A DNA stretch of 31,862 bases, taken from Liminaster sp964567855 (lineage in GTDB: Bacteria > Bacteroidota > Bacteroidia > Bacteroidales > UBA3663). Of this stretch, positions 15,301 through 23,493 are shown piece by piece. A program made the translations under genes and the position numbers. The notes under the pieces are model-generated. The model ran no database searches, was not told the DNA's origin, and was given only the letters and a program-made list of their open reading frames with translations. Position 1 is the stretch's first letter; each line of letters begins with the position of its first letter. Location: positions 1 through 31,862 of the forward strand of contig CAZMOE010000031.1 of the NCBI GenBank assembly GCA_964567855.1, in the 5' to 3' direction.

Positions 15301-15944
15301 GGTCTTATACGACTTTGGCCTTGCCGACGCAGGGAATAGGAGAGTGGTGTCACCCGGCGGATTCATTCCATATCGATGATACCGGTGTCCGTACTCTTGC
15401 CATTGCCGGCAATGGCGTTATCCGTACCTCTTTATCCGTTCCGTTCCGGCTTCAGTCCCTTCCTGAGGGAAATAATGTGCTTTTTACTTCCTGTTGGGAT
15501 AATTATCCGACCTCTGTCACTTTACCCTTGCAGGGACAGGCCTCCCATCTTTATCTGATGATGACCGGAACGACAAATGCTATGCAGTGCCGCATTGAAA
15601 ACGGTGTCATCCGGGTGAATTATACCGACGGAAGCCGTGATTCTCTGATGCTCGTCAATCCGAGTACCTGGTGGCCTATCGACCAGGACTTCTTACAGGG
15701 ATTGCCGGCCTTCTATTTGCATCAGCCTGGAGCTGACGACATTCAGCCTCCTTACCGCATGAATCTGCGTACTGCCGAAGTTTACCGGCCGACGGCGGTC
15801 AGGCTCAATCAGAAGACCGACGGCGGTGCCGCCACTCTGTTCGATCTCCTGCTTGACAGTCGGAAGCAGTTGCAGAGCGTCGAAATCGAGACTCTTTCCA
15901 ATGACGTGATTATCGGCGTCATGGGGATGACCCTGCAGCGTTAG
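12354..15944 (+). CDS. Large secreted (alpha/alpha)6-barrel protein, DUF4450-like, probable glycoside hydrolase
   Basis: A 1196-aa protein with a signal peptide ending near NTLAQQ (residue 29). An N-terminal beta-rich region of about 330 residues is followed by a helical region (about 380-830) typical of six-hairpin glycosidases: LLWHFNWTGDWAYVYELWP, DWEKRNFDPDND, WASDGLYYSGG, and EAAHTALAYWQAGR. A beta-sandwich and a further C-terminal domain (about 900-1196) follow. The overall layout resembles DUF4450 proteins of gut Bacteroidetes; catalytic acids cannot be assigned by eye. It lies 43 bases upstream of a pectate lyase on the same strand, so a pectin or rhamnogalacturonan substrate is plausible. 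No SusC, SusD or sensor genes adjoin. No T9SS tail is seen. The fold call is fairly firm, the substrate only inferred. Confidence 0.65.
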   Translation: MKTMRNHLLPVFCLSIAAFNPATENTLAQQLFTSNEALSASQLTQPRPLNYWPDGGAIVCVNGNNRFTRALYGGSSAFRLETSDYPEFGLFMPYMGGNILIDEIRIQGEGASSIEPLFLSSGETDVVARYENGCRVYEFELPQRFRKNPAEVAVIRICASALDHYDAAVFEIKSCANVKSGVELIVRYGAADNASFSRNGDMGVDRKDCFDFTLARCRDNVYRIDGPTFYLNYGQKSKKGEREMCGVFSHDTQLEIIRSELEPGIMVDYLNAHVNLVSETSESAVRHFLMGHPSALSALDDAARKATGLKKKDLQSGFISHTEIKDPKDRHLAMAVENGIRTAKEKSMSVIIETPDPVMNTLGSSISMAADGIWGSDGVWQHGAIGWRMPLPGWRAAYTGDVMGWHDRARVHFNNYAASQLVDVAVDPKLPMMDSSRNLARGLEKIGTSMYSEGYICRFPNNATKVNHYDMNLVYIDELLWHFNWTGDWAYVYELWPVLQRHLDWEKRNFDPDNDCLYDAYCCIWASDGLYYSGGAVTHSSAYNHRANAMASMIARHFAETGSYEKDGKTIPLSSEEIAAFSNAAEKYGKEAQGILSALNRRLWMEEEGVWAESQDALGLKRLHRRPALWTVYHAIDSDVATPRQADRAMSYVDANIPHIPVRADMAKSAISSAVSARNPEIAAGAKSLLEDIAANDYATVATTSWQPYGWSINNVAHAEAAHTALAYWQAGRNDDGYRLFKSIVLDAMYLGASPGNYGQISFYDAARSECYRDFGDPVGIMSRTIVQGLFGVRPERLNRRIHIVPGFPNGWEHARIATSDYEFSMQKHSGASSTTDWTYRNAKGFETDTLILTVKAEYAGIKAVTVNGKTLTGKYGSYSIVEDGAGNPMLEMKINSGAVAKKNKRASDYQTSYSIRTTWEGAGYEKSGPSSRPEILKDELGSLRMADFGDVDTLRLETVDLSAYYNMDVNHLFHQQYLSPRWSYTTLALPTQGIGEWCHPADSFHIDDTGVRTLAIAGNGVIRTSLSVPFRLQSLPEGNNVLFTSCWDNYPTSVTLPLQGQASHLYLMMTGTTNAMQCRIENGVIRVNYTDGSRDSLMLVNPSTWWPIDQDFLQGLPAFYLHQPGADDIQPPYRMNLRTAEVYRPTAVRLNQKTDGGAATLFDLLLDSRKQLQSVEIETLSNDVIIGVMGMTLQR

Positions 15945-15987
15945 GTTTCTGAAAAATATGAACAATCATTTTCAATTTATATAACAA

Positions 15988-17718
15988 ATGAAGAAATTTT
16001 TATTTTATCTTTTACTGAGTTTGATCGCTGTTCCTATGACGGCCGATGAAAACCCGGTGCCGGCATTCCCCGGGGCGGAAGGCTTCGGGCGTTACACTAC
16101 AGGTGGCCGTGGTGGGGACGTTTATCACGTGACCACACTGGAAGACAACGCTGTTCAGCCGACCAAAGGCATGCTTCGTTATGCCATTAACCAGAAAGGC
16201 GCCCGCACCATCGTCTTCGATGTGGTCGGTACCATCCGTCTCAAGGCTGAATTGGCCATCAAGAACGGAGATCTGACCATTGCCGGTCAGTCCGCTCCCG
16301 GCGACGGAATCTGTATTGCCGATTTCCCGGTCAAGATTTCGGCCGACAACATCATCATCCGTTATCTGCGTTTCCGTCTGGGGAATTATAACGTCGACCA
16401 ACATGAAGGTGACGGGCTTGGCAGTATGGACCATCATAACATTATTATCGACCACTGTTCCATCAGCTGGAGTGTCGACGAATGTTGTTCCGTCTATGGC
16501 GGCAAGAACATTACCGTACAGTGGTGTATTATTTCCCAGAGTATGCGCGATGCCGGTCACTCCAAAGGTCGGCATGGCTATGGCGGCAACTGGGGCGGTT
16601 CCGGCTGTACGTATGCCCACAATCTTCTCTGTCATCATGAAAGCCGCACTCCGCGTCTCGGTCCCCGTCCCGGTACCCAGTGCGACGAGCGTCTGGACAT
16701 GCGCAACAACGTCATCTACAACTGGGCGGGCAATGGCTGTTACGGCGGCGAGGGCATGAATGTCAACATCGTTAACAATTACTATAAACCAGGTCCGGCC
16801 ACTAAAACGAAGAGCATTGGTATCCAGGAACGTATTGCGGCACCGGGTATCCGGACAACATCCTATTGCAAAAATTCCGATGGAACTTGGAACACCTGGT
16901 ATGCCATGTGGCACGTCTGGGGCGATTATTATGTCGAAGGAAATGTCAATCCGTCCAGCAGCCGCGTAACTGCGGACAACTGGACTTATGGAGTTTACAA
17001 TCAGATCAACTCCAGCTCCAATGACAATACCTACACGCAGGCTACCCGCGATACGATGCGGATGGAAGATCCGATACCGTTTGCCTATGTGACGACATAT
17101 TCTGCAGAAGAGGCCTATCAGAAAGTGCTCGGTTATGCAGGATGTGTCAAGGTGCGTAATTCCAAAGTAGTCCGTGATCACTTGGATTCTGTCATGGTGA
17201 ACGATACCCGTCTCGGGGTGGCCACCTATGGCAACAGCGGTAATATGCCCGGCATTATCAATGATCAGGATGACGTGATCGATGCCGCCCATCCCGATCC
17301 GTGGCCGACTCTGACAGCTACGGAGAGCGAGATCGACCGCTCTGCGACAGATTCCGACGGTGACGGTATTCCGGATTATTACATGGATCTCTATAACATG
17401 ACCAAACGGGGGAATGAATATGAGAAATCGACCGAATACACCAATCTGGAATATTATCTCAATATGCTTGTGCAGACCCGTATCACCAAGCCTTGTACAT
17501 CCGACGGGGAAGTTTTGGGTAACGAGGTCGGTAAATATGTTTTCGGTGCTTCCGGTATTGAGAATATCGGTATCGAAGAGCGTGGATTTTCACCAGAAGT
17601 AACCGTCTTCAATCTTCATGGGGCCGCAATTTGTCGTGCAACGAGTTTGCAGGATGCACTCGGACAGTTGGATAAGGGCATTTATCTCGTGGATGGCAAG
17701 AAAATTATGATCCGCTGA
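15988..17718 (+). CDS. Secreted PL1-type pectate lyase with T9SS-like tail
   Basis: A 576-aa protein with an 18-residue signal peptide (LLLSLIAVPMTADE). The opening FPGAEGFGRYTTGGRGG and the motif IIIDHCSISWSVDE (Asp155, His156) are those of family 1 pectate lyases, right-handed beta-helices that cleave polygalacturonate by calcium-dependent elimination. RTPRLGPR near residue 220 lies where the catalytic and substrate-binding arginines are expected. A calcium-type segment DSDGDGIPDYYMD (454 on) links to the end of the protein. The last ~37 residues (VFNLHGAAI, then LDKGIYLVDGKK) look like a Bacteroidetes C-terminal sorting domain, implying export over the outer membrane. It pairs with the large upstream gene. 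A hairpin follows at 17769. Confidence 0.87.
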   Translation: MKKFLFYLLLSLIAVPMTADENPVPAFPGAEGFGRYTTGGRGGDVYHVTTLEDNAVQPTKGMLRYAINQKGARTIVFDVVGTIRLKAELAIKNGDLTIAGQSAPGDGICIADFPVKISADNIIIRYLRFRLGNYNVDQHEGDGLGSMDHHNIIIDHCSISWSVDECCSVYGGKNITVQWCIISQSMRDAGHSKGRHGYGGNWGGSGCTYAHNLLCHHESRTPRLGPRPGTQCDERLDMRNNVIYNWAGNGCYGGEGMNVNIVNNYYKPGPATKTKSIGIQERIAAPGIRTTSYCKNSDGTWNTWYAMWHVWGDYYVEGNVNPSSSRVTADNWTYGVYNQINSSSNDNTYTQATRDTMRMEDPIPFAYVTTYSAEEAYQKVLGYAGCVKVRNSKVVRDHLDSVMVNDTRLGVATYGNSGNMPGIINDQDDVIDAAHPDPWPTLTATESEIDRSATDSDGDGIPDYYMDLYNMTKRGNEYEKSTEYTNLEYYLNMLVQTRITKPCTSDGEVLGNEVGKYVFGASGIENIGIEERGFSPEVTVFNLHGAAICRATSLQDALGQLDKGIYLVDGKKIMIR

Positions 17719-17768
17719 TATTCCGGCGACGGAATCTATCGCCCCGGTTCTTCTTGGGAAATGTGCAT

Positions 17769-17790
17769 CCCCGGAAGAATCGGGGTTTCT
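17769..17790 (+). terminator. Possible terminator after the pectate lyase
   Basis: CCCCG (17769-17773) pairs with CGGGG (17781-17785) around seven bases, followed by TTTCTT. The stem is short, so moderate support. Confidence 0.5.
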
Positions 17791-17859
17791 TGTCGGAGAG
17801 GCTTTTCGATAGGGAATAAACTTGCTTCTGCGCCATAAAAGGCGGAATTTGTCCTTAAA

Positions 17860-17891
17860 TTTGTCGTGGTAATCTTTTTTGCATATATTTG
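17860..17891 (+). promoter_or_regulatory. Promoter of the HD-domain gene
   Basis: TTTG (17860-17863), a 20-base spacer, then TATATTTG (17884-17891): a full Bacteroidetes -33/-7 pair. The ATG at 17908 lies 17 bases on, giving a very short leader. The promoter lies inside a longer open frame from 17866, which argues for the ATG at 17908. Confidence 0.75.
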
Positions 17892-17907
17892 CACAAATTT
17901 TAATGTT

Positions 17908-18510
17908 ATGGATAAAGGAACTTTTCAGCGTTGTGCCGAAGAAAATCATGTGTTGCTTGAGAAAATCGAACATGCTGCCGTAGCCTTGCACAAAGGTGTC
18001 AATCAGATGTATGGTGCGGGGCTTGATTATGGCTTCCACCTTGAAATGGCCGTGGCTTATGTCAGAAAATACGGTTATCTGGTGACCTCTGCGGCCGAGG
18101 ATCTTCTTATCCTGTATGCCTCGGCCTATTTCCACGATGCTATCGAGGACACCCGCCTGAGTTATAACAATCTGATTGCAATTTATCTTGATCTGGGCCT
18201 TGACCGCGATTCCTCCGTTGCTGCGGCAGACGTCGTTTATGCCCTGACCAATCTGCGCGGCAAAACACGTGCCGAACGTGCCGGTGAAGAATATTACCGG
18301 CTGATTCGCGAAACTCCTTTTGCCTCTTTCGTCAAGATGTGCGACCGGCTGGCTAATGTCGCCTACAGCACCCGCTTTGGTTTTACCGACAGAATGGTGG
18401 GTGTCTATTGCAGCGAGAATGCCCATTTTATCCATTCGGTCTGTGACCGGGCCGTGACTCCGGTTCCGGAGGAAATGATTGCCGAATTGAATCTTCTGCT
18501 TGGTCTCTGA
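17908..18510 (+). CDS. HD-domain phosphohydrolase, SpoT-hydrolase-like
   Basis: A 200-aa cytoplasmic helical protein. His44 (YGFHLEMA), the HD pair at 76-77 in YFHDAIEDT (with Glu80 and Asp81), and Asp146 in VKMCDRLANV sit in the order and spacing of the hydrolase domain of RelA/SpoT proteins, where HDxxED and the KxxDRLxNM motif bind manganese and the guanine nucleotide. A stand-alone hydrolase would be a small alarmone hydrolase removing (p)ppGpp, but other HD phosphohydrolases share these motifs. It is a single gene with its own promoter and a strong terminator. The HD fold is secure and the alarmone substrate is a hypothesis. Confidence 0.72.
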   Translation: MDKGTFQRCAEENHVLLEKIEHAAVALHKGVNQMYGAGLDYGFHLEMAVAYVRKYGYLVTSAAEDLLILYASAYFHDAIEDTRLSYNNLIAIYLDLGLDRDSSVAAADVVYALTNLRGKTRAERAGEEYYRLIRETPFASFVKMCDRLANVAYSTRFGFTDRMVGVYCSENAHFIHSVCDRAVTPVPEEMIAELNLLLGL

Positions 18511-18550
18511 GGGTTGCAGACTGAAATCACTGATGTTATAAGAACCGCTT

Positions 18551-18601
18551 ACCGACACCGCCCCGCGCCGATATAAAATAATGGCGCGGGGCGGTGTCGG
18601 T
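18551..18601. terminator. Bidirectional 19-bp hairpin between convergent genes
   Basis: A perfect GC-rich 19-bp inverted repeat (18551-18569 and 18583-18601) with a 13-base AT loop lies between the converging HD gene and holB. T-runs are weak on both sides, but position and stability suggest a shared terminator. Confidence 0.75.
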
Positions 18602-18659
18602 ATTATAATTGCCGTAGTCGTCTGGCAACAAGAGGAAGCTATAATCCGGCAGTGTCCTT

Positions 18660-19793
18660 CTATGCGTTTTTCAGTAACATGATCAATTTGAGCGACAGAT
18701 CGAAGAAAACCATCTTTGCATTTACATTGCCGGCAATGTCGCTCTCTGCGGTTGCCAGTTCATTCATAATACCCTCCACATTCTTATGGTTGACGAATGG
18801 GGAAAAACGGAGCGAAAACTGCCGTTCGCTGTCATTGAGATAGTTGAGCGAATCGCAGCCGACATTCATTATGAAATTTTCCCGGATCAGAGTTTGCGCG
18901 TATTGCAGATATTGCTTCTGCCGTTCGCGTCCCAGTGCCGCCACCTCGTCGCTCCATTCTTTCATGGCTTGCAGCCGGCGGCCGTAGCTTTGTCGCATCA
19001 TCTTGCAGAATAGGTCGAAAAAGAAATTACGTTCTTCATCATCCTGCAGGAGCGCCATTGCGTTCACCCAACTGCCGTGGGACATGTGGGCAATGGTCGC
19101 GGCGCGGTGTTCGTCGCAGTCATAACGCTTGCATAGGGCGGTCGCTATGGCTGCCTCATCGACAGGCGGCAGATTGAATCGTTGGGCCCGGCTGCGAATG
19201 GTGCCCAGCACCCGTTCGGGATCATTGCTTACGAGGAAGAAATGTGTTTTTTCGTAGGGCTCTTCTATGATTTTCAGCAATTTATTGGCTGCGGTCTCAT
19301 TCATCTTTTCAGGCAGCCAGATGATCATGACCCGATAGTCCGACTCATACGGCTTGACGCTCAGATGCCGGATAATGCTGTTGCTGTCGGCTTGGTTGAT
19401 GATGCCCTGCTTATTCTCTGCCCCGATGGTCTGCAACCATTGGTTTGAAGTGACATAAGGATTCTCCAGAACGGTCTGCCGCCATTCGGCAATGAAGTCC
19501 TCGCTTACAGAGGGCGTTGAACTGCTTCCTTTATTGATGATAGGGTAGATGAAATGCAGGTCGGGATGTTCCAGTTTGGCATATTGCCGGCATGACAGAC
19601 ATTCGCCGCAAGGTGCGCCCGTTTCGCGGTGGCCGGTACATTGCAGATATTGTGCCGCGGCTATCGCCAATGCCAGCCCTCCGGTCCCTTCCTGGCCGCA
19701 GATGAGCAGGGCATGGGGCAAGGTGTTGCCGTCTATCGCCTGCCGCAACCTTTCTGTTGCCTTTTCCTGTCCTATGATTTCATTGAAGAACAT
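18660..19793 (-). CDS. holB: DNA polymerase III delta' subunit
   Basis: A 377-aa clamp-loader subunit. The N-terminal AAA+ domain starts FNEIIGQEKATERL. The Walker A site reads GQEGTGG (33-39), with Gly in place of the catalytic Lys, which is typical of delta', a stator that does not hydrolyse ATP. The zinc module has four cysteines (52, 62, 65, 68). Sensor-type residues occur at KLLKIIEEP and TIRSRAQRF. The C-terminal helical collar is longer than in E. coli HolB. It starts 3 bases after the fbp stop, so the two genes are probably cotranscribed. Not DnaX, because the P-loop is dead and the length fits delta'. Confidence 0.9.
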   Translation of the reverse strand: MFFNEIIGQEKATERLRQAIDGNTLPHALLICGQEGTGGLALAIAAAQYLQCTGHRETGAPCGECLSCRQYAKLEHPDLHFIYPIINKGSSSTPSVSEDFIAEWRQTVLENPYVTSNQWLQTIGAENKQGIINQADSNSIIRHLSVKPYESDYRVMIIWLPEKMNETAANKLLKIIEEPYEKTHFFLVSNDPERVLGTIRSRAQRFNLPPVDEAAIATALCKRYDCDEHRAATIAHMSHGSWVNAMALLQDDEERNFFFDLFCKMMRQSYGRRLQAMKEWSDEVAALGRERQKQYLQYAQTLIRENFIMNVGCDSLNYLNDSERQFSLRFSPFVNHKNVEGIMNELATAESDIAGNVNAKMVFFDLSLKLIMLLKNA

Positions 19794-19796
19794 AAA

Positions 19797-21773
19797 TCAC
19801 ACCGACTCTTTGATGATGCCGTTCCGGTAGGCGATGAGCAGTTTGTTCAGGTTGTGGACTTGCTGAATCAGTTCCTGACCACGGTCTGTGTCGCGCACCA
19901 GCATCCGATGATACTTGAATTCCTCGAGCTGGACCCGGCTGTGAATGTCCGTTCCGTCGATGATGGCCTTCTCTTTGCTTTCAAACGTTTCGTGTTGCAC
20001 CAGTTGAAGCCCGTGGCTGTTGTAAATAAGCGTGTAGCCGGCGATGCCGGTTGTCTTGTGATAGGGTTTTGAGAAGCCGCCGTCGATGACCAGACGCTTG
20101 CCGTTGGCGCGCATCGGCGTTTCGCCGCTTTTGGTTCTGACGGGGATGTGTCCGTTGATAATGCGCGACTTCGCAGGGTCGAGGCCGAATTCCCGCAGGA
20201 TGTAGTCGCATGTCTCGGCATGGTCGGCCAGCTCGTAGTATGCCCCTTTTTTCTCTTTATATAGTTTTTCGTCGGCGATGAAATAGCGCTCGAACGTCGT
20301 CATCTTGTCTTTGTTGTATAGCGGCGAATCCGCTCCGCACCAGAGGTACCAGATATAATCCAGTGCCGAATGCTGACACTGGGAATCCCGCGGGGCGAAA
20401 TAGGCATCGCGGATTACCTGGTCGATACGCTCCATGAGGGCCTTGCCTTTGTAGCTTTTTCCCTCCACATTCACCTCCTTGAACGTGCCGTCCTGATTGA
20501 GCGGGATAGCCGCATGGAAGAGCAGGCAGTTGTTGTGCGTCAGGAAAAGGCTGCCGTGCCGGTAGAGGCAACGCAGGTGTTTCTGCAGTTTCTCACTGCA
20601 TGTGAACGAGTGGCTGAGCTGGTCCATCAGCTGCTGTTCCTCCGGACTCAGTTTATAGGGATCGGCGGGGTCTATTGTCGGGAAATTTTTGTCTACCAGC
20701 GGATAGGTTTCGCCATTGATGGTGATGGTGCCCTTGCCGAAATCGATGAGATGGAGCAGCATGCGGTCTTGCATCTCGTATTCCGGGTGGCGGCGGATGA
20801 TCTGTCCTTCCAGTTTGAATTGTATGATCGAGATGGCCTTGTGCATCCGCGACATGAGCTGCAACGAACGCGACATACGGGTGTTTTCTTCAAATTCGTG
20901 GGCCTGGAATACCGTGCAGGGATCGTCGCCATAGGTGTCGATGGCAAAGGTGGCCAGCGGAAGCAGGTTGATGGAATATCCCTCTTCCAGGGTTTCGACG
21001 TTGGCATAGCGCACGGATATTCTGATGACATTGGCGATCAGCGCCAGATTGCCGGCGGCCGCTCCCATCCATGAAATATCGTGGTTGCCCCATTGGATGT
21101 CGAAATCATGATAGGAAGAAAGTGTCTCCATGATATTGCAGGCTCCGGGACCGCGGTCGTAAACATCGCCGACGATGTGCAGCGTGTCGATGACCAGCCG
21201 GTGTATCAGGTGGCAGATGGCCACGATGAATTCTTCGGACCGCTTGATGTCCACAATCGAATTGATGATGGCTGCATAATAGCTCTGCTTGTCAGGCTCC
21301 GCCTGCGATTCATGCAGAAGCTCTTCGATAATATAGGCGAAATCCTTCGGCAGCAGTTTGCGCACCTTGGAGCGGGTGTATTTGGACGACACGACACGTG
21401 CCATCTCTACCACCTGCGACAGGGTGATGCGGTACCAGTCGTCCAGATCCGGCTCTTCGCGGCGCACGAGTTCCAGTTTTTCTTCCGGATAGTAGATGAG
21501 CGAACAGAGCATGTCCTTGTCGGCTTCACGCATGCTCAGGCCGAAGATTTCATCCACCTTACGCCTGATGACGCCGGATGCGTTTTTCAGCACATGCTGG
21601 AATGCAATGTTTTCGCCGTGCAGGTCGGACAGGAAGTGTTCCGTACCTTTCGGCAGACTCAGAATCGCCTCCAAGTTGATGATTTCTGTGGCGGCACTGG
21701 ATATCGTGGGGAATTTTTCGGCCAGAAGTTTTAAATATCGTTCGTCTGCTTTTACTTCTTCAATGCTGATCAT
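19797..21773 (-). CDS. fbp: Fructose-1,6-bisphosphatase, class III
   Basis: A 658-aa class III enzyme, the large Firmicutes/Bacteroidetes type, unrelated to the short FBPases. It removes the 1-phosphate from fructose 1,6-bisphosphate in gluconeogenesis. Metallophosphatase motifs are present: FLSDLHGE (48-54), GDVYDRG (202-208), GNHD (229-232) and, further on, INGHIPV. The start at 21773 (MISIEEVKADERY) is preferred over the upstream Met at 21821, which overlaps a -7 box. It lies between folC (upstream, 120-base gap) and holB (3-base gap). Confidence 0.95.
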   Translation of the reverse strand: MISIEEVKADERYLKLLAEKFPTISSAATEIINLEAILSLPKGTEHFLSDLHGENIAFQHVLKNASGVIRRKVDEIFGLSMREADKDMLCSLIYYPEEKLELVRREEPDLDDWYRITLSQVVEMARVVSSKYTRSKVRKLLPKDFAYIIEELLHESQAEPDKQSYYAAIINSIVDIKRSEEFIVAICHLIHRLVIDTLHIVGDVYDRGPGACNIMETLSSYHDFDIQWGNHDISWMGAAAGNLALIANVIRISVRYANVETLEEGYSINLLPLATFAIDTYGDDPCTVFQAHEFEENTRMSRSLQLMSRMHKAISIIQFKLEGQIIRRHPEYEMQDRMLLHLIDFGKGTITINGETYPLVDKNFPTIDPADPYKLSPEEQQLMDQLSHSFTCSEKLQKHLRCLYRHGSLFLTHNNCLLFHAAIPLNQDGTFKEVNVEGKSYKGKALMERIDQVIRDAYFAPRDSQCQHSALDYIWYLWCGADSPLYNKDKMTTFERYFIADEKLYKEKKGAYYELADHAETCDYILREFGLDPAKSRIINGHIPVRTKSGETPMRANGKRLVIDGGFSKPYHKTTGIAGYTLIYNSHGLQLVQHETFESKEKAIIDGTDIHSRVQLEEFKYHRMLVRDTDRGQELIQQVHNLNKLLIAYRNGIIKESV

Positions 21774-21818
21774 GGACTTGAATTTTGACGCGAAGATACG
21801 CGAAGTTGCCCGAATATA

Positions 21819-21826
21819 CAAATTTA
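21819..21826 (-). promoter_or_regulatory. -7 box of fbp-holB
   Basis: Minus-strand TAAATTTG fits TAnnTTTG, 46 bases upstream of the fbp ATG at 21773. No convincing -33 box. Confidence 0.4.
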
Positions 21827-21893
21827 TTTTTTATTTTCTGCCGCGGACCCCGGCCGTATCGTGGATAACGGTAAATTTATGGCGCCGACGGTC

Positions 21894-23243
21894 TCACAGG
21901 GTGTGTCCGGTCGTTCCGGCGTCGTCGGCAAGAGTCTGCAGGGCCTCGGCTACGACGAAATTGCTGCCGCCGATGAAAATAATATTCTCTTCGGTACTCT
22001 CCCCGCCGGCGGAAATCCGTGTTTGTGCTGCATGTAGCGCTTCCCGCACGGTGGGAAAGACCGCCCCTTCGAGCTGAAACGCTTGCATCCGGGCGTGCAT
22101 CGCATCCGGCGGCATCGACCGTGGTGTCTGCGCTGCCGTGACGTAATAGGTGGCCGTTGTCGGCAGCAGCCGCAGGACGGCGTCGATGTCCTTGTCGCTC
22201 ACCATGCCGAAAACGATGTGCAGATGTTTGTTTTGCGTCGAAAGTTGTTGCAGCTGGCGGGAGATGTAGCGGAAACAACCCTCGTTGTGCCCCGTGTCGC
22301 AGTAGATGTCGGGGTGGGTACCCACTTTCTGCCAGCGGCCGGTCAGCCCGGTCAGTCCGATGACATGGCGGAAACCCTCGGCAACGGCGGCGCGACCAGT
22401 TTTTATGCCGGAGGCCTCCAAAATCCGGATGGCGGTAAGGATCGTATTGGTGTTTTTGATCTGACAAAGACCGGTCAGTTCGCCACTCAGGCAACCGTAG
22501 CGGCGTGTTTCATACAGGAACAGACCGTTCCGCTCCTCTGTGCCGGTGACTTCCGGTTCGTCTTCGGCCGGAACCAGCGGGGCGCCGACTTCCCGGGCAT
22601 GGCGGACGAAAGTATCGCGCACTTCGGCGTCGCCGTTGCACTCGCCCACGACACATGGCACGCCGGTTTTCATGATGCCGGCTTTTTCGAGAGCGATCTG
22701 TGGCAGGGTATCGCCAAGGAACTGAGTGTGGTCAAAATTGATGTTGGTGATGATGCCCAATATCGGCGTGATGATATTGGTGCAGTCCAGTCTGCCGCCC
22801 AGCCCGACCTCGATGACAGCCACATCGACCATCCGGTCGGCAAAATAGCAGAATCCCATCATCGTCGCCAGTTCAAAGAATGATGGCCTGACGTGCCTGA
22901 TGTTTTCGTAGTGGGTGGCCACCCATTCCTGCACGTAGGCATGCTCTATCGGCCGGCCGTTGACCCGGATCCGCTCAGCAAAGTCGAGCAGATGCGGGGA
23001 GGTGAACAGGCCCACCTTGTAGCCGGCCGATTGCAAGATGGCGGCCAGCGTGTGCGAAACGGAGCCTTTGCCGTTCGTGCCGGCAACATGTATGGTCTTG
23101 AACCGGCGGTGCGGTTGCCCGAAGTAAAGATCCATCTGCCGCACGTTGTCAAGCCCCGGCTTGTAGGCCGAACCGCCCGCATGCTCGAAAACCGGCACTT
23201 GGGAATATAGGAATTGTAGTGTCTCGTCGTAATTCATCGTCAT
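21894..23243 (-). CDS. folC: Dihydrofolate/folylpolyglutamate synthase
   Basis: A 449-aa Mur-ligase-type enzyme that adds glutamate to dihydropteroate and to folates. The P-loop is GTNGKGS (55-61). TSPHL and ERIRVNG follow as in FolC. VIEVGLGGRLDCTN carries the metal-binding Glu and the GGRLD signature. INFDHTQFLGDT and EKAGI complete the Mur-like core, and CDTGHNEG is the C-terminal domain motif. ATG 23243 (MTMNYDETL) or 23237 is chosen; an upstream Met at 23264 lies in the -7 box. It shares the folate pathway with folE and folK about 10 kb away. Confidence 0.95.
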   Translation of the reverse strand: MTMNYDETLQFLYSQVPVFEHAGGSAYKPGLDNVRQMDLYFGQPHRRFKTIHVAGTNGKGSVSHTLAAILQSAGYKVGLFTSPHLLDFAERIRVNGRPIEHAYVQEWVATHYENIRHVRPSFFELATMMGFCYFADRMVDVAVIEVGLGGRLDCTNIITPILGIITNINFDHTQFLGDTLPQIALEKAGIMKTGVPCVVGECNGDAEVRDTFVRHAREVGAPLVPAEDEPEVTGTEERNGLFLYETRRYGCLSGELTGLCQIKNTNTILTAIRILEASGIKTGRAAVAEGFRHVIGLTGLTGRWQKVGTHPDIYCDTGHNEGCFRYISRQLQQLSTQNKHLHIVFGMVSDKDIDAVLRLLPTTATYYVTAAQTPRSMPPDAMHARMQAFQLEGAVFPTVREALHAAQTRISAGGESTEENIIFIGGSNFVVAEALQTLADDAGTTGHTL

Positions 23244-23261
23244 TGAGCTTATTTTGGCCAG

Positions 23262-23269
23262 CAAAGGTA
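23262..23269 (-). promoter_or_regulatory. -7 box of folC
   Basis: Minus-strand TACCTTTG fits TAnnTTTG, 18 bases upstream of the ATG at 23243. Confidence 0.45.
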
Positions 23270-23448
23270 GGAATTTTGATGCAAAATACCATGAGAATAT
23301 TGATTTCGATACGTGAGGTTTTGGTTTGTGAAGGGTTTTAGGTGGGCGAAAACTTCTTTATTTCTATGAAAAAAAAGTAAAAACAATAATAAATGAGGGA
23401 ATATTAATTAAACATAATTTTCGAGATACAAAATATGAAAAAAAAAAT

Positions 23449-23456
23449 TATCTTTG
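23449..23456 (+). promoter_or_regulatory. -7 box at the start of the surface-protein island
   Basis: TATCTTTG fits TAnnTTTG, 37 bases upstream of the ATG at 23494, in an A-rich leader. No clear -33 TTTG at normal spacing. Confidence 0.5.
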
Positions 23457-23493
23457 CCTCATCGATAATTAAACAAATTTAAGTTTTTAATCT

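Noticed and set aside
16012..17292. A 426-codon open frame on the minus strand inside the pectate lyase gene.
   Set aside because: It is the mirror of a GC-rich, codon-biased gene in the opposite frame. The protein is low-complexity (Ile/Val/Thr/Gly), has no domain, and the sense gene has clear family motifs.
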